Position numbers and translations under genes: made by a program
Part shown: one piece after another, positions 1 to 9,502 of the stretch
How positions within the stretch are numbered: the stretch's first letter is position 1
Layout of the letters: every line of letters starts with the position of its first letter
The notes under the pieces: generated by a model
Database searches by the model: none
What the model was told of the DNA's origin: nothing
What the model saw: only the letters and a program-made list of their open reading frames with translations
NCBI RefSeq assembly: GCF_000787375.1
Contig: NZ_JRJU01000001.1
Location: 285,698-349,697, forward strand
Origin: Halalkalibacter okhensis
Lineage (GTDB): Bacteria > Bacillota > Bacilli > Bacillales > Bacillaceae_D
Length of the DNA: 64,000 nucleotides
Direction: 5' to 3'

Positions 1-12
1 CTTTTGGAAGTT

Positions 13-1302
13 CTACATGAAGTTAATGAGGTATCTGAAGTATAGATATACAGTGGAAATTACAAATGAAATAATAGCAATTGGCAAACCTACTTTTAAA
101 AACTCTAAATAACTAAAAGGATGTCTTGCTTTTGCAGCCATACCAGCAACAATGACGTTTGCTGTAGCGCCGATGATCGTTGCATTCCCTCCTAAACAAG
201 CTCCTAGGGCAAGGGCCCACCATAAAGGATCTAAATTACTCATTCCATATTCTTGAAACTCAAGAATAACAGGAATCATCGCGGCAACAAAAGGAATATT
301 ATCAACAAATCCAGATAAAATCCCCGAACCCCAAAGAATAAAAAGAGCGGTTTTTGGTAGGTCTCCCTCTGTATAATAAATAATGGACTTGGCTATTTCG
401 TCGATGACTCCTACTTCTTTTAATCCACCAACAAGTAGAAATAACCCAATAAAGAAAAAGAGTGTTACCCACTCCACTGAACGAAAGACCTCTTCCATAT
501 CTTGCTCCTCATGCGTAATTAACATAAGGAGAAGAGCCCCGACCATCGCTATACTCGTTAACTCAACATGAAGAAACGGCTGCAGAATAAAAGCTAACGT
601 TGTCAGTGATAGCACGGAGACGGATTTAATAAGGAGTTTCCGATCCTTAATATATGTAGTTGGGCTTATCGCCATCAATCTGGCTTGATCTTCTTTCGTA
701 ACAACTAACTGCTTTCGATAAAGAATCACTAGCCCTCCCATCACAACAATAAAAATAATCAGGACTACCGGACTTAAATGAATGAGGAAGTCATTAAATG
801 TTAGATGTTCAACAGCTTGCCCAATCATCAGGTTTGGTGGGTCTCCAATTAATGTCGCTGTCCCTCCAATGTTTGATGCCATAACCAATGACAATAAAAA
901 AGGAACGGCAGGAAGCTTTAACAAGGATGTTAACGTAAAAATAATTGGAACAATTAACAATACGGTCGTCACATTATTTAAAAAAGCCGATCCAAATGCA
1001 GTTAATGATGAAATCACCACAAGTAGTGGAACAGGCCGACCGTCTACCCACTTAGCTAAAGACACTGCAACATACTCAAAAAAGCCGCTTTGACTCGTTA
1101 TGGACACTAAGATCATCATTGCCAACAAAAGCGTAATCGTATGCCAATCTATATGGTGTAAAAATGCAGCATTTATTTCATACACACCAAATACAAGCAT
1201 GAGAACACCACCGAAACAGGCAATGACAGCTCGATTTAGTTTTTCTGTAATGATGAAGAAGTAACTACAAAGAAAAATAATTAAAGCTAAGGTTACCCCC
1301 AT
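13..1302 (-). CDS. ArsB/NhaD-family ion transporter
   Basis: Integral membrane transporter of the ArsB/NhaD/SLC13 ion-transporter superfamily, 429 residues and almost entirely hydrophobic. Two half-repeats are visible: each has an Asn-rich re-entrant motif (FLNNVTT near residue 107, FVDNIPF near 333) followed by a G-x-ATxIG motif (GGTATLIGDPPN near 146, GGNATIIGATAN near 370). That pattern is typical of the superfamily. The substrate cannot be read from sequence: Na+/H+ exchange (NhaD-like), arsenite or an organic anion are all possible. The ATG start has a GAGGAG Shine-Dalgarno. It is divergent from the yrzE-like gene, with a 159-bp gap. The gene is complete; its stop lies 13 bp into the window. 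Confidence 0.85.
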   Translation of the reverse strand: MGVTLALIIFLCSYFFIITEKLNRAVIACFGGVLMLVFGVYEINAAFLHHIDWHTITLLLAMMILVSITSQSGFFEYVAVSLAKWVDGRPVPLLVVISSLTAFGSAFLNNVTTVLLIVPIIFTLTSLLKLPAVPFLLSLVMASNIGGTATLIGDPPNLMIGQAVEHLTFNDFLIHLSPVVLIIFIVVMGGLVILYRKQLVVTKEDQARLMAISPTTYIKDRKLLIKSVSVLSLTTLAFILQPFLHVELTSIAMVGALLLMLITHEEQDMEEVFRSVEWVTLFFFIGLFLLVGGLKEVGVIDEIAKSIIYYTEGDLPKTALFILWGSGILSGFVDNIPFVAAMIPVILEFQEYGMSNLDPLWWALALGACLGGNATIIGATANVIVAGMAAKARHPFSYLEFLKVGLPIAIISFVISTVYLYFRYLINFM

Positions 1303-1461
1303 GATTGTACTCCTCTCCCTCGCATTTCTACCATCCTATGACAAGCCTCGGTAAAACATGTCCGTTTTCTAAGACAAGCAAATTTTGCGTCTATTCTATA
1401 CAAGCCTGAATAAGCTGTATTAAACAGCAGTTTATTTTTATCATCGAAAGGAGAGTTTTCA

Positions 1462-1839
1462 TTGACGTATCGTGGTTTTTTCCCAGCCGTTTTGTTTGGA
1501 CTATCAACGATTTTGGTTATTGCTTTATCCTTTAGTTTAGTGGTTTCAATCGTATTATCTTTTACTTCATTAACGGAACACTCAGTTCAGTGGGTAATAA
1601 CAGGGGTTGCGTTTGTTACGATGTTTTTAGGAGGGACAATCTCAGGAGCGAAAGCCAAAGAAAAAGGCTGGATTGCAGGTGCTTGTACAGCTCTACTTTT
1701 TTCCTTGTTAACCTTTTTAATTCAATATTTAGGCTATGATAACAGCTTTACAAGTGAACAGTATATGTATCATGCTGGCTATATTTTAGCTGCAGCTATT
1801 GGAGGCATTATTGGTGTCAATTTAAGCAGTAACAAATAA
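1462..1839 (+). CDS. yrzE: TIGR04086/YrzE-like membrane protein
   Basis: Predicted small integral membrane protein of 125 residues with four hydrophobic segments and a Gly-rich GGTISGAKAKEKGW turn between segments 2 and 3. This fits the TIGR04086 (YrzE) family of unknown function. The start is TTG at 1462, supported by AAAGGAGAG about 7 bases upstream; no better in-frame start exists. It is convergent with yajC, as in B. subtilis, and they share a terminator. Function unknown; the symbol rests on position and general resemblance. Confidence 0.7.
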   Translation: MTYRGFFPAVLFGLSTILVIALSFSLVVSIVLSFTSLTEHSVQWVITGVAFVTMFLGGTISGAKAKEKGWIAGACTALLFSLLTFLIQYLGYDNSFTSEQYMYHAGYILAAAIGGIIGVNLSSNK

Positions 1840-1867
1840 TTACTACATTTAATTATGTCAAAAAAAG

Positions 1868-1893
1868 AAGCGCAGCGGATAATCGCTGCGCTT
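1868..1893. terminator. Bidirectional terminator between yrzE and yajC
   Basis: A 10-bp inverted repeat (AAGCGCAGCG / CGCTGCGCTT, 6-nt loop) is flanked by A-rich sequence on the left, which becomes a U tract for yajC transcripts. It lies between two converging genes. Confidence 0.85.
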
Positions 1894-1907
1894 TCTTATG
1901 TACTATA

Positions 1908-2171
1908 TCAATCTGGGTTAACAACTTCACGAATAGCCGCACGATCAAACGTGAGTTTACGGTTGTCATTAACAAGGATAACGATCGTATCTTCATCAAC
2001 AGCATCAATTGTTCCATGAAGGCCTCCAATTGTGATAATTTTATCACCACGTTGAAGCGCACTATGCATTTCACGAATAGCCTTTTGCTTCTTTTGCTGC
2101 GGACGAATCAATAAGAAGTAAAAAATCGCAAACATTAAAATTAGTGGAAGTAAAGTTCCTAATAGTTCCAT
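1908..2171 (-). CDS. yajC: Preprotein translocase accessory subunit YajC
   Basis: Accessory component of the Sec translocase (SecDF-YajC), single-pass membrane protein. The 87-residue product has one N-terminal hydrophobic helix (residues 7-23) followed by the family signature RPQQKKQKA and a small basic/acidic cytoplasmic domain with DKIITIGG. Length and motifs are as usual. It has a strong Shine-Dalgarno (AAAGGGGGG) before the ATG. It lies downstream of tgt in the ruvAB-queA-tgt-yajC order (yrbF in B. subtilis). An overlapping reading frame at 1853-2074 is a shadow. Confidence 0.95.
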   Translation of the reverse strand: MELLGTLLPLILMFAIFYFLLIRPQQKKQKAIREMHSALQRGDKIITIGGLHGTIDAVDEDTIVILVNDNRKLTFDRAAIREVVNPD

Positions 2172-2297
2172 CTGTTTTCCCCCCTTTCATTAATAAACAC
2201 TTCGCTTACCAGAACGAGCGATGCAAACCACATAGCGGGTAACTATACTCTGCTTCGAGACGTGTGGAAAGAAAAGATCAGCTTATTGAATGTAAGC

Positions 2298-3455
<1,158 letters not shown>

Positions 3456-4481
3456 CTACCTAATCAGCATGGCATCCCCAAAGCTAAAGAAGCGATATCT
3501 TTCATTTACTGCATGCCTGTATGCATTTAGAACATACTCCTTTGTGGAAAATGCGCTTACTAGCATAACCAACGTGGATTTAGGTAAATGAAAATTTGTT
3601 AACAAGCCATCAAAACCACGTACTTCATAGCCAGGATAAATAAAAATGGATGTCCATCCTGATGCTTCCAGGAACTGACCATGATCTTTGATAATCGTTT
3701 CAAGTGTTCTCGCTGACGTCGTTCCAACAGCAATGATTCGTCCACCATTTCCTCGAACGGATTGAAGCAGCCTTGCTGTACCAGCACTCATCTGATAAAA
3801 TTCAGCATGCATTTCATGTTCTTCAATGTTTTCTACACTAACAGGTCTAAATGTCCCTAGACCAACATGCAATGTAATATAGGCAATATGAACGCCCTTT
3901 TTCTCAATAGAGGTTAATAACTCTTTTGTAAAATGCAGCCCGGCTGTTGGAGCTGCTGCTGATCCTCGGTTTTTCGCAAAAACCGTTTGATATCGTTCTT
4001 GGTCCGGCAATGTTTCCTTAATATACGGAGGCAGAGGCATCTCACCTAATTCATCTAACACTTCATGAAAAATACCTATATAGCTCATTTTCATGATTCG
4101 TCCGCCATGCTCGGCTTCACCTGTACAAATGGCTGTTAATTGCCCATCACCAAATACAACCTCTGTTCCTTTTTTCACACGCTTAGCAGGCTTCACGAGC
4201 GTCTCCCATTGATCATCTTCTAACTGTTTTAATAAAAGGATTTCAATACTTGCTCCTGTATCTTTTTTCGAACCATAAAGCCTTGCAGGCAAAACACGGG
4301 TATCATTTAGTACCAGACAATCTCCTTCATTTAATTCATCAATGATGGATAAGAAATGACCATCTTTTGTTTCGCCTGTCTTACGGTCTAGGACAAGCAA
4401 ACGAGACGCCGTCCTGTCGGGAAGCGGCGTCTGAGCTATGAGTTCATCCGGCAATTCAAAATCAAATTCTTCTACATTCAT
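3456..4481 (-). CDS. queA: S-adenosylmethionine:tRNA ribosyltransferase-isomerase
   Basis: Transfers and isomerises the ribosyl moiety of SAM onto preQ1 in tRNA, giving epoxyqueuosine. The protein shows the family hallmarks [15 protein letters not shown] at the N-terminus, [11 protein letters not shown] (near residue 62), [13 protein letters not shown] (near 170) and [17 protein letters not shown] (near 295). I place the start at ATG 4481 (341 residues). A GTG 12 bases further upstream (4493) overlaps the AAAGGTG Shine-Dalgarno and is unlikely. It lies between the DUF2905 gene and tgt, in the same transcription unit. Confidence 0.97.
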   Translation of the reverse strand: MNVEEFDFELPDELIAQTPLPDRTASRLLVLDRKTGETKDGHFLSIIDELNEGDCLVLNDTRVLPARLYGSKKDTGASIEILLLKQLEDDQWETLVKPAKRVKKGTEVVFGDGQLTAICTGEAEHGGRIMKMSYIGIFHEVLDELGEMPLPPYIKETLPDQERYQTVFAKNRGSAAAPTAGLHFTKELLTSIEKKGVHIAYITLHVGLGTFRPVSVENIEEHEMHAEFYQMSAGTARLLQSVRGNGGRIIAVGTTSARTLETIIKDHGQFLEASGWTSIFIYPGYEVRGFDGLLTNFHLPKSTLVMLVSAFSTKEYVLNAYRHAVNERYRFFSFGDAMLIR

Positions 4482-4564
4482 GTTTTCATTCACCTTTTTT
4501 TAAAATATCCGTTCATTTTTTCACATCTTTGTTATCATACCCAAACTCTTCAGTCGATGCAACT

Positions 4565-4783
4565 TTAACGAAAGCGCCCAACAATAAAGAAAAGCAGCGA
4601 TAGGACAACACTTATCACAATGCTCGTCATAATAGGAAAATAGAACGTCGAGTTTTCTCTTCTAATTAAGATATCGCCTGGGAGCTTACCTATTGGGATA
4701 AACCGTCCAATTAACATCCACAATCCACCAATCACAATACATAAAACACCGATCGTAATCAATACTTTCGGAAATGTATTCAT
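4565..4783 (-). CDS. DUF2905-family small membrane protein
   Basis: Two-helix membrane protein of 72 residues. It has an N-terminal hydrophobic segment, a short loop with the conserved GKLPGDI and RREN motifs, then a second hydrophobic segment. This matches the DUF2905 family, often found beside ruvB in Firmicutes. The start overlaps the ruvB stop codon (ATGA-type coupling). Function unknown. Confidence 0.85.
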   Translation of the reverse strand: MNTFPKVLITIGVLCIVIGGLWMLIGRFIPIGKLPGDILIRRENSTFYFPIMTSIVISVVLSLLFFIVGRFR

Positions 4784-5781
4784 TGTTTGGGAACCTCCAA
4801 ATGAAAGTGTTCATAACAAGCTGGACTTACAATCCTGCCGCGAGGGGTTCGCTGAATAAAACCAATCTGTAGCAAATAAGGCTCATACACGTCTTCAATC
4901 GTGTCAGGTTCTTCCCCTATGGTTGCTGATATCGTTTCAAGTCCAACGGGTCCTCCTCGAAACTTTTCAATCATTCCATATAATAATTTATGGTCAATAT
5001 GATCAAGTCCTAATCGGTCAACTTGCAATTGTTCTAGGGAATCTTGAGCAAGGTCAAGAGTGATCGTTCCATCCCCCTTTACTTGGGCGAAATCCCGCAC
5101 ACGTCTAAGAAGACGATTTGCAATTCTCGGCGTCCCTCTTGAGCGGCGAGCAATCTCGATCGCTGCTTCTTTATCTATGTCTGTGTCAAATATTTCTGCA
5201 GTTCGTCGAACAATAATCGATAGTTCACTCTCTGTGTAATATTCAAGACGTGCAAGTACACCAAATCGATCACGCAGAGGAGCCGAAAGCATCCCAGCTC
5301 TTGTCGTCGCTCCAACAAGAGTGAATGGCGGTAAGTCTAAGCGTACAGAGCGTGCTGTCGGTCCTTTGCCAATGACAATATCTAAACAAAAATCTTCCAT
5401 TGCAGGATAGAGAACCTCTTCTACCATACGATTTAGTCTGTGTATTTCGTCAATAAATAAAACATCTCCAGGCTCAAGAGCAGTTAAAATTGCCGCTAAA
5501 TCTCCAGGTCTCTCTATAGCAGGACCTGAAGTTGTTCTCATCTGAACCCCCATTTCTGTTGCAATGATTCCCGACAACGTCGTTTTCCCAAGTCCAGGCG
5601 GGCCATATAAAAGGACATGATCAAGGCATTCTTCGCGCATTTTGGCTGCTTCCATAAATACTTGAAGGTTCTTTTTCACCTTTTCCTGTCCAATATATTG
5701 TTGGAGTTTGTGTGGGCGGATTTGCTGATCAAGTGAATCTTCCATTCCTTGTTCCTCCGCCGACATCATTCGTTCATCCAT
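4780..5781 (-). CDS. ruvB: Holliday junction branch-migration ATPase RuvB
   Basis: AAA+ motor of the RuvAB complex that drives branch migration at Holliday junctions in recombination and fork restart. Visible are Walker [11 protein letters not shown] (near residue 62), Walker [10 protein letters not shown] (near 112), the sensor/RuvB motif [18 protein letters not shown] (near 157) and a C-terminal winged helix with RTPRGR. The chosen start is ATG 5781 (333 residues, MDERMMS), preceded by GGGGGTG and matching homologues better than the GTG/ATG three codons upstream. It follows ruvA by 18 bp. Confidence 0.98.
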   Translation of the reverse strand: MDERMMSAEEQGMEDSLDQQIRPHKLQQYIGQEKVKKNLQVFMEAAKMREECLDHVLLYGPPGLGKTTLSGIIATEMGVQMRTTSGPAIERPGDLAAILTALEPGDVLFIDEIHRLNRMVEEVLYPAMEDFCLDIVIGKGPTARSVRLDLPPFTLVGATTRAGMLSAPLRDRFGVLARLEYYTESELSIIVRRTAEIFDTDIDKEAAIEIARRSRGTPRIANRLLRRVRDFAQVKGDGTITLDLAQDSLEQLQVDRLGLDHIDHKLLYGMIEKFRGGPVGLETISATIGEEPDTIEDVYEPYLLQIGFIQRTPRGRIVSPACYEHFHLEVPKQ

Positions 5782-5799
5782 TTCCATCACCCCCGTTTA

Positions 5800-6405
5800 C
5801 TATCCATTTAATAATAACTGAAGTGCTTTTTTAATATAGGCATCTGTTGTCAAATCTTCTTTTTCCAAATGCGGGCGCACTTTTTTCAGTTCTCTCTCTA
5901 CGTATCCAAGTGCTCTTAGGGCCTCTAGAGCTTCTTCTAATAACGGATTTTCCTTTGTGACAGGCGATACTGCCAATCCACTTTGTTTAAATAAATTCGG
6001 TGCAAAATCATCAAGCTTCCCTTTTAAGTCTAAAATAATTTGTCTAGCCGTCTTCTTCCCAACACCGGGAAATTTAACCAAGAAAGATTCATCTTCTTCC
6101 TCAATTGCATGTACAACATGCTCAGGCTCTCCTGTAGCTAAAATAGCTAATGCACCTTTTGGACCTATTCCAGAAACATTCAGAAGCTTCTCAAACAATG
6201 CTCGTTCTTCCTTTGTCTCAAAACCGTATAGACGTATCACATCTTCCCTTACATATTGATATGTAAATACTTGTACGGAATCCTCCATTTTACTTTGGAA
6301 CCGATAAGGGTTCGGGCAAAAGATCTGATAACCTAACCCATGATGGTCTACAACAACATACTGAACATCAATATCCACTAACTTCCCAACTACATATTCA
6401 ATCAA
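5800..6405 (-). CDS. ruvA: Holliday junction DNA-binding protein RuvA
   Basis: DNA-binding partner of RuvB; a tetramer holds the four-way junction. The 201 residues include the N-terminal OB fold, the two helix-hairpin-helix motifs ([13 protein letters not shown] near residue 73; [20 protein letters not shown] near 108) and the flexible linker before a C-terminal RuvB-contacting domain with LRALGY. First gene of the ruvAB-DUF2905-queA-tgt-yajC run. Upstream lie about 960 bp of repeats instead of an immediate bofC neighbour. Confidence 0.98.
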   Translation of the reverse strand: MIEYVVGKLVDIDVQYVVVDHHGLGYQIFCPNPYRFQSKMEDSVQVFTYQYVREDVIRLYGFETKEERALFEKLLNVSGIGPKGALAILATGEPEHVVHAIEEEDESFLVKFPGVGKKTARQIILDLKGKLDDFAPNLFKQSGLAVSPVTKENPLLEEALEALRALGYVERELKKVRPHLEKEDLTTDAYIKKALQLLLNG

Positions 6406-6495
6406 TTTTATCCCTCTTTATACGAACGTTTATTTCTATTTTAGCATAGAGTTCACCCAAAAAGGTCGCTTTTTACCTTTTTGGATGAACTCTAT

Positions 6496-7016
6496 GCGCT
6501 GTGCGGAGCCGCCGTTTTGTTTTAAGCCTTTTGAGCGATCTTCTCAAAAGGCGCACGGCGTGTGGAGCCAGCGCAAACATGTTCGCACTCTTTAAGAAAA
6601 GGTCGCTTTTTACCTTTTTGGGTGAACTCTAAGCGCTGAGCAGAGCGATGCCTTCCTTTAAGCCAAAAGGAGTGCTTTTCTCCTTTTGGCGCGCATCGTG
6701 CGGAGCCAGCGCCACTATGTTCGCACTAGCTACAAAAGTACTCCAATCCCTTTTTTACCTTTTGGCTGAACTCAATGCGCTGAGCAGAGCGATGCCTTCC
6801 TTTAAGCCAAAAGGAGTGCTCTTCTCCTTTTGGCGCGCATCGTGCGGAGCCAGCGCCACTATGTTCGCACTCGCTACAAAAGTACTCCAATCCCTTTTTA
6901 CCTTTTTGGATGAACTCCTAGCGCTGAGCAGAGCGATGCCTTCTTTTAAGCCTAAAGGAGCGCTCTTCTCCTTTTGGCGCGCATCGTGCGGAGACAGCGC
7001 CACTATGTTCGCATTT
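6496..7016. repeat. 144-bp tandem hairpin repeat, 3 units plus a divergent one
   Basis: Units start with GCGCTGAGCAGAGCGATGCC at 6633, 6777 and 6921, an exact 144-bp period; a diverged unit starts at 6496 (137 bp earlier). Each unit is nested inverted repeats: GCGCTG...CAGCGC, GCGATGC...GCATCGT, and CCAAAAGGAG...CTCCTTTTGG around a short loop. The third unit carries AAGCCTAAAGGAGCG, so the arms have changed slightly. The near-identity of units 2 and 3 suggests recent duplication. Confidence 0.85.
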
Positions 7017-7071
7017 TTTAAGTATAGATGTTTTTTTAAGGTTGTTACTATAAATAGCTTTCCACTTAGTG

Positions 7072-7190
7072 AAATGGAGCGGAAGTCACTCGACTCCTGC
7101 GGGATGCAGAGGTAGGGGCGAGACCCCACAGCCGAGGAGGCTTGGCACCTACCCGCGAAAAGCGAGTGACTGGAGCGCAATGGAACGAAC
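7072..7190. repeat. Dispersed Bacillaceae-type intergenic inverted repeat
   Basis: An imperfect long palindrome: AGTCACTCG (7084-7092) pairs with CGAGTGACT (7163-7171), enclosing AGGTAGG/CCTACC and GGGGcgagaCCCC. The flanks TGGAGCG and TGGAACG recur on both sides. The sequence type (actcctgcggga...gaggaggct...gagtgactggagcg) is one I recognise as a common intergenic repeat in Bacillaceae genomes. A degenerate piece occurs at 38756-38798. Confidence 0.7.
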
Positions 7191-7334
7191 ATGTGAAGGA
7201 AACATATCCAAAAATCACCGAAGAATGCGAAAACAACCTTAAAAACAAAAAGGTCGCTTTTTACCTTTTTGGATAAACTCGACCTCTCGCGGATCCAGTG
7301 CCACTTATCTGAAACATCACCTTCAAAAACAAAA

Positions 7335-7357
7335 GGTGATTCCTTAAAGAAATCACC
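7335..7357 (-). terminator. bofC terminator
   Basis: GGTGATT / AATCACC inverted repeat with a 9-nt loop, just past the bofC stop and followed in the direction of transcription by CTTTTGTTTTT. Confidence 0.75.
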
Positions 7358-7367
7358 CAAAAATAAA

Positions 7368-7940
7368 TTACATTTGTGCAGCTTTATATTGTCCCAAAAC
7401 TTGTAGTACTTCTTCATAATGCTCAAGATCCAAAACAGGTATGCCTTTTCTTAGTTCGGAATGCTGTCGACTTTTTAATTTCGTTGTATCCAATTGAAAA
7501 AAGGATTGGATTACTCTTTCTTCATTTGGCTCACCTTCATAAATGGAAAGAACACCATCTTCAGTGATACCAAAATACCCATTTACTTTTAATAGCGGCG
7601 ATATATCATTGACTTCTTTCCTGAAAATCATTTCATTTTCATTTTGATTAATAAGGCTCCAATCATTATAATAAGACCAAAAATCTTCCATTGACCAAAT
7701 CGTTTCTTGAATTCGCTCTTGACTCATCTCACCATCAAGATACACACGTTCTAAAATAACGTCAATGGTTTGAGGTCCCATTGCTTTATAAACTTCTGTG
7801 TCTTCTTGTTTCTCACTATCTAATTTTGTTTGGCTTCCTTCTATAACCGTCGTATTCCATAGCAAAAAACCTATACCAATTAAAGATAAACTTGTAAGGA
7901 GAAAAAAGATTTGTTTTCGCTGAGTTCGTTGGAATTTCAT
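7368..7940 (-). CDS. bofC: Forespore regulator BofC
   Basis: Forespore-secreted modulator of SpoIVB signalling in the sigma-K checkpoint of sporulation. The 190-residue protein has an N-terminal membrane/signal segment (residues 11-30, FFLLTSLSLIGIGFLLW) followed by a soluble domain with the BofC-like stretch VILERVYLDGEMSQE (near 61) and WSMEDFWSYYNDW (near 83). Placement between coxA and ruvA matches B. subtilis exactly, which supports the name more than the modest sequence motifs do. It is transcribed with its own terminator. Confidence 0.88.
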   Translation of the reverse strand: MKFQRTQRKQIFFLLTSLSLIGIGFLLWNTTVIEGSQTKLDSEKQEDTEVYKAMGPQTIDVILERVYLDGEMSQERIQETIWSMEDFWSYYNDWSLINQNENEMIFRKEVNDISPLLKVNGYFGITEDGVLSIYEGEPNEERVIQSFFQLDTTKLKSRQHSELRKGIPVLDLEHYEEVLQVLGQYKAAQM

Positions 7941-8079
7941 CAGCTTTCACCACCATGATAAATAATAAAAACTTCCACTCTAGGCTAATGTTGCCCAAAA
8001 ATGGAAGTCATCATTCGTAAATAAAATCATTTCTGCTATGTAAAAGAAGACAGTGGAGAAAACTCCACTGTCTTAAATA

Positions 8080-9333
8080 TTAACGAGAGCGTTCAAATGG
8101 TCGTTGTACCGCTTGTCCTAAATCTCCAAGCATATCTGTAAATGTAGCTGTTACTTCATCGAAAGCCGTTCCAGTACGCAGTTGGTTATCCATATTTCGA
8201 ATACGTCCGACAGCATCGGAATCTGTTACTACACGTACATCTTTATCTTTTGCTAACCCGTTAACTGTTTTTTCAACTTCTTTTTTCACGTCATCATGAT
8301 CTCCATTTGCTGTAATCCCAACAACAACATCATTTTCATGAACGATTACACGTGCATCATCAACACCATCAACTCGTTCAACTCGCTCAGTAAGACGTTG
8401 AACCGTTTTTCCATCATAATCTTTATGATAGTTCATCGCACGATTACCTTGTTTTGCTTGAGTACGTTGTTGATCACGGTGGACTCCCGTACGGTCACCA
8501 CGACCAGTTGCATCAAAGCGATTCGGTGTACGTGTACCATAGTTTACATTTCCGCGCTCACGAGCTTCTAAATTCATCGCACCTTGCCCTTGTCGACGAT
8601 GACCTGGAGTCGCCTCTAATGCACCAGTACCACGACGTGCTCTTCCGCGTAGAATACCATCTTCATCAACCATGCCAGGACGATTCCCACCTGTTAATCC
8701 AGCACGTCCCATACCTGCATTACGTTGGTTTGCACGAATACCATCACGAGCAGTGCCGCGATTTAATCCCGCTCTTCCCATTCCTTGTGTATCTGTACCT
8801 TGACGACCTGTGATTCCTTGGGCACCATGTGTGCCAAATAACCCAGTGTTCGTACCAAAATTATCACGACCAGTATTGGTGTAACCTACTCCACGGTCAT
8901 TACCTGTTCCTCGAGTTTGGAAATTATTTAAATGTGTACGACCTTGTCCAGTCATGCCTCTGCCTTGATCACCAAATAGCCCTCCACGAGTGCCAGTTTG
9001 ACCTGTGCCTTGACCGCCAAATAGCCCTCCACGAGTACCTGTTTGACCTGTACCTTGATCGCCGAATAATCCTCCACGGTGACCTGCATCTGCCCCTCTA
9101 GTCGTACCTTGTCCAACGGTACCACCTCGATGATGGTCCGGTGTCATCATATCAGTAATTGGACCTTCACCTCTGTGACGTCCATCAATGGCTCCTCCAC
9201 CACGCATATCTTGTGCCTGAATCCCAGTTTGTTGATTTGCACCCATGTTTGTTGCTTGGTTGTCGGCACCACACCCAGCAAGTCCACCTAAAAGCATTGT
9301 TGCTGTTGCTACTGACATTGCGATTTTTTTCAT
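8080..9333 (-). CDS. coxA: Spore cortex lipoprotein, CoxA-like (YhcN/YlaJ family)
   Basis: Predicted sporulation lipoprotein with lipobox LAGC (Cys at about residue 21). The C-terminal 150 residues carry the YhcN/YlaJ domain (VQRLTERVERVDGVDDARVIVHEND and VRVVTDSDAVGRIRNM). B. subtilis CoxA (YrbB) sits at this same position between safA and bofC. Here the middle is expanded to 417 residues by a low-complexity Gly/Arg/Thr-rich region, including three near-identical 15-residue repeats beginning GGLFG (about residues 87-131). The basic, glycine-rich region might contact cortex or DNA; that is speculation. Confidence 0.85.
   Translation of the reverse strand: MKKIAMSVATATMLLGGLAGCGADNQATNMGANQQTGIQAQDMRGGGAIDGRHRGEGPITDMMTPDHHRGGTVGQGTTRGADAGHRGGLFGDQGTGQTGTRGGLFGGQGTGQTGTRGGLFGDQGRGMTGQGRTHLNNFQTRGTGNDRGVGYTNTGRDNFGTNTGLFGTHGAQGITGRQGTDTQGMGRAGLNRGTARDGIRANQRNAGMGRAGLTGGNRPGMVDEDGILRGRARRGTGALEATPGHRRQGQGAMNLEARERGNVNYGTRTPNRFDATGRGDRTGVHRDQQRTQAKQGNRAMNYHKDYDGKTVQRLTERVERVDGVDDARVIVHENDVVVGITANGDHDDVKKEVEKTVNGLAKDKDVRVVTDSDAVGRIRNMDNQLRTGTAFDEVTATFTDMLGDLGQAVQRPFERSR
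8960..9085. repeat. 45-bp tandem repeat within coxA
   Basis: Three in-frame copies of a 45-bp unit encode the GGLFG(D/G)QGTGQTGTR repeats of the CoxA-like protein; the third copy is partly diverged (GRGMTG). Such repeats usually vary in number between strains. Confidence 0.8.
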
Positions 9334-9502
9334 TTTTGAATTCCCCCTTTCACCAATTATGTTGGCTAATCGAGGGTTTCTTTACACTGTTACATCTTGG
9401 TTAGTGTTCCATAACACTTTACAAACCATCGCTCATATGTATTACCTACTATGAGCATGAAGGAATGTCTCATAGTAGGTAGAAAAAAGCAACAATCACG
9501 CT

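Larger units (their letters stand above)
6406..7367. repeat. Gene-free repeat region between bofC and ruvA
   Basis: About 960 bp without a convincing gene. It contains a four-unit tandem array of hairpin-forming repeats (6496-7016), flanking hairpins built on AAAAGGT...ACCTTTT (near 6463-6498, 6598-6625 and 7247-7275), and one copy of an imperfect inverted-repeat element (about 7072-7190). Long open frames here (6648-7115 and 6755-7426) exist only because the repeat period of 144 bp is a multiple of three. They have no Shine-Dalgarno and no recognisable protein, and the second runs into bofC. Confidence 0.8.

Noticed and set aside
6648..7426. Two overlapping long ORFs (155 and 223 codons) on opposite strands
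   Set aside because: They span the 144-bp repeat array, whose period is a multiple of three; no ribosome site, no recognisable domain, and the minus-strand frame overlaps bofC.
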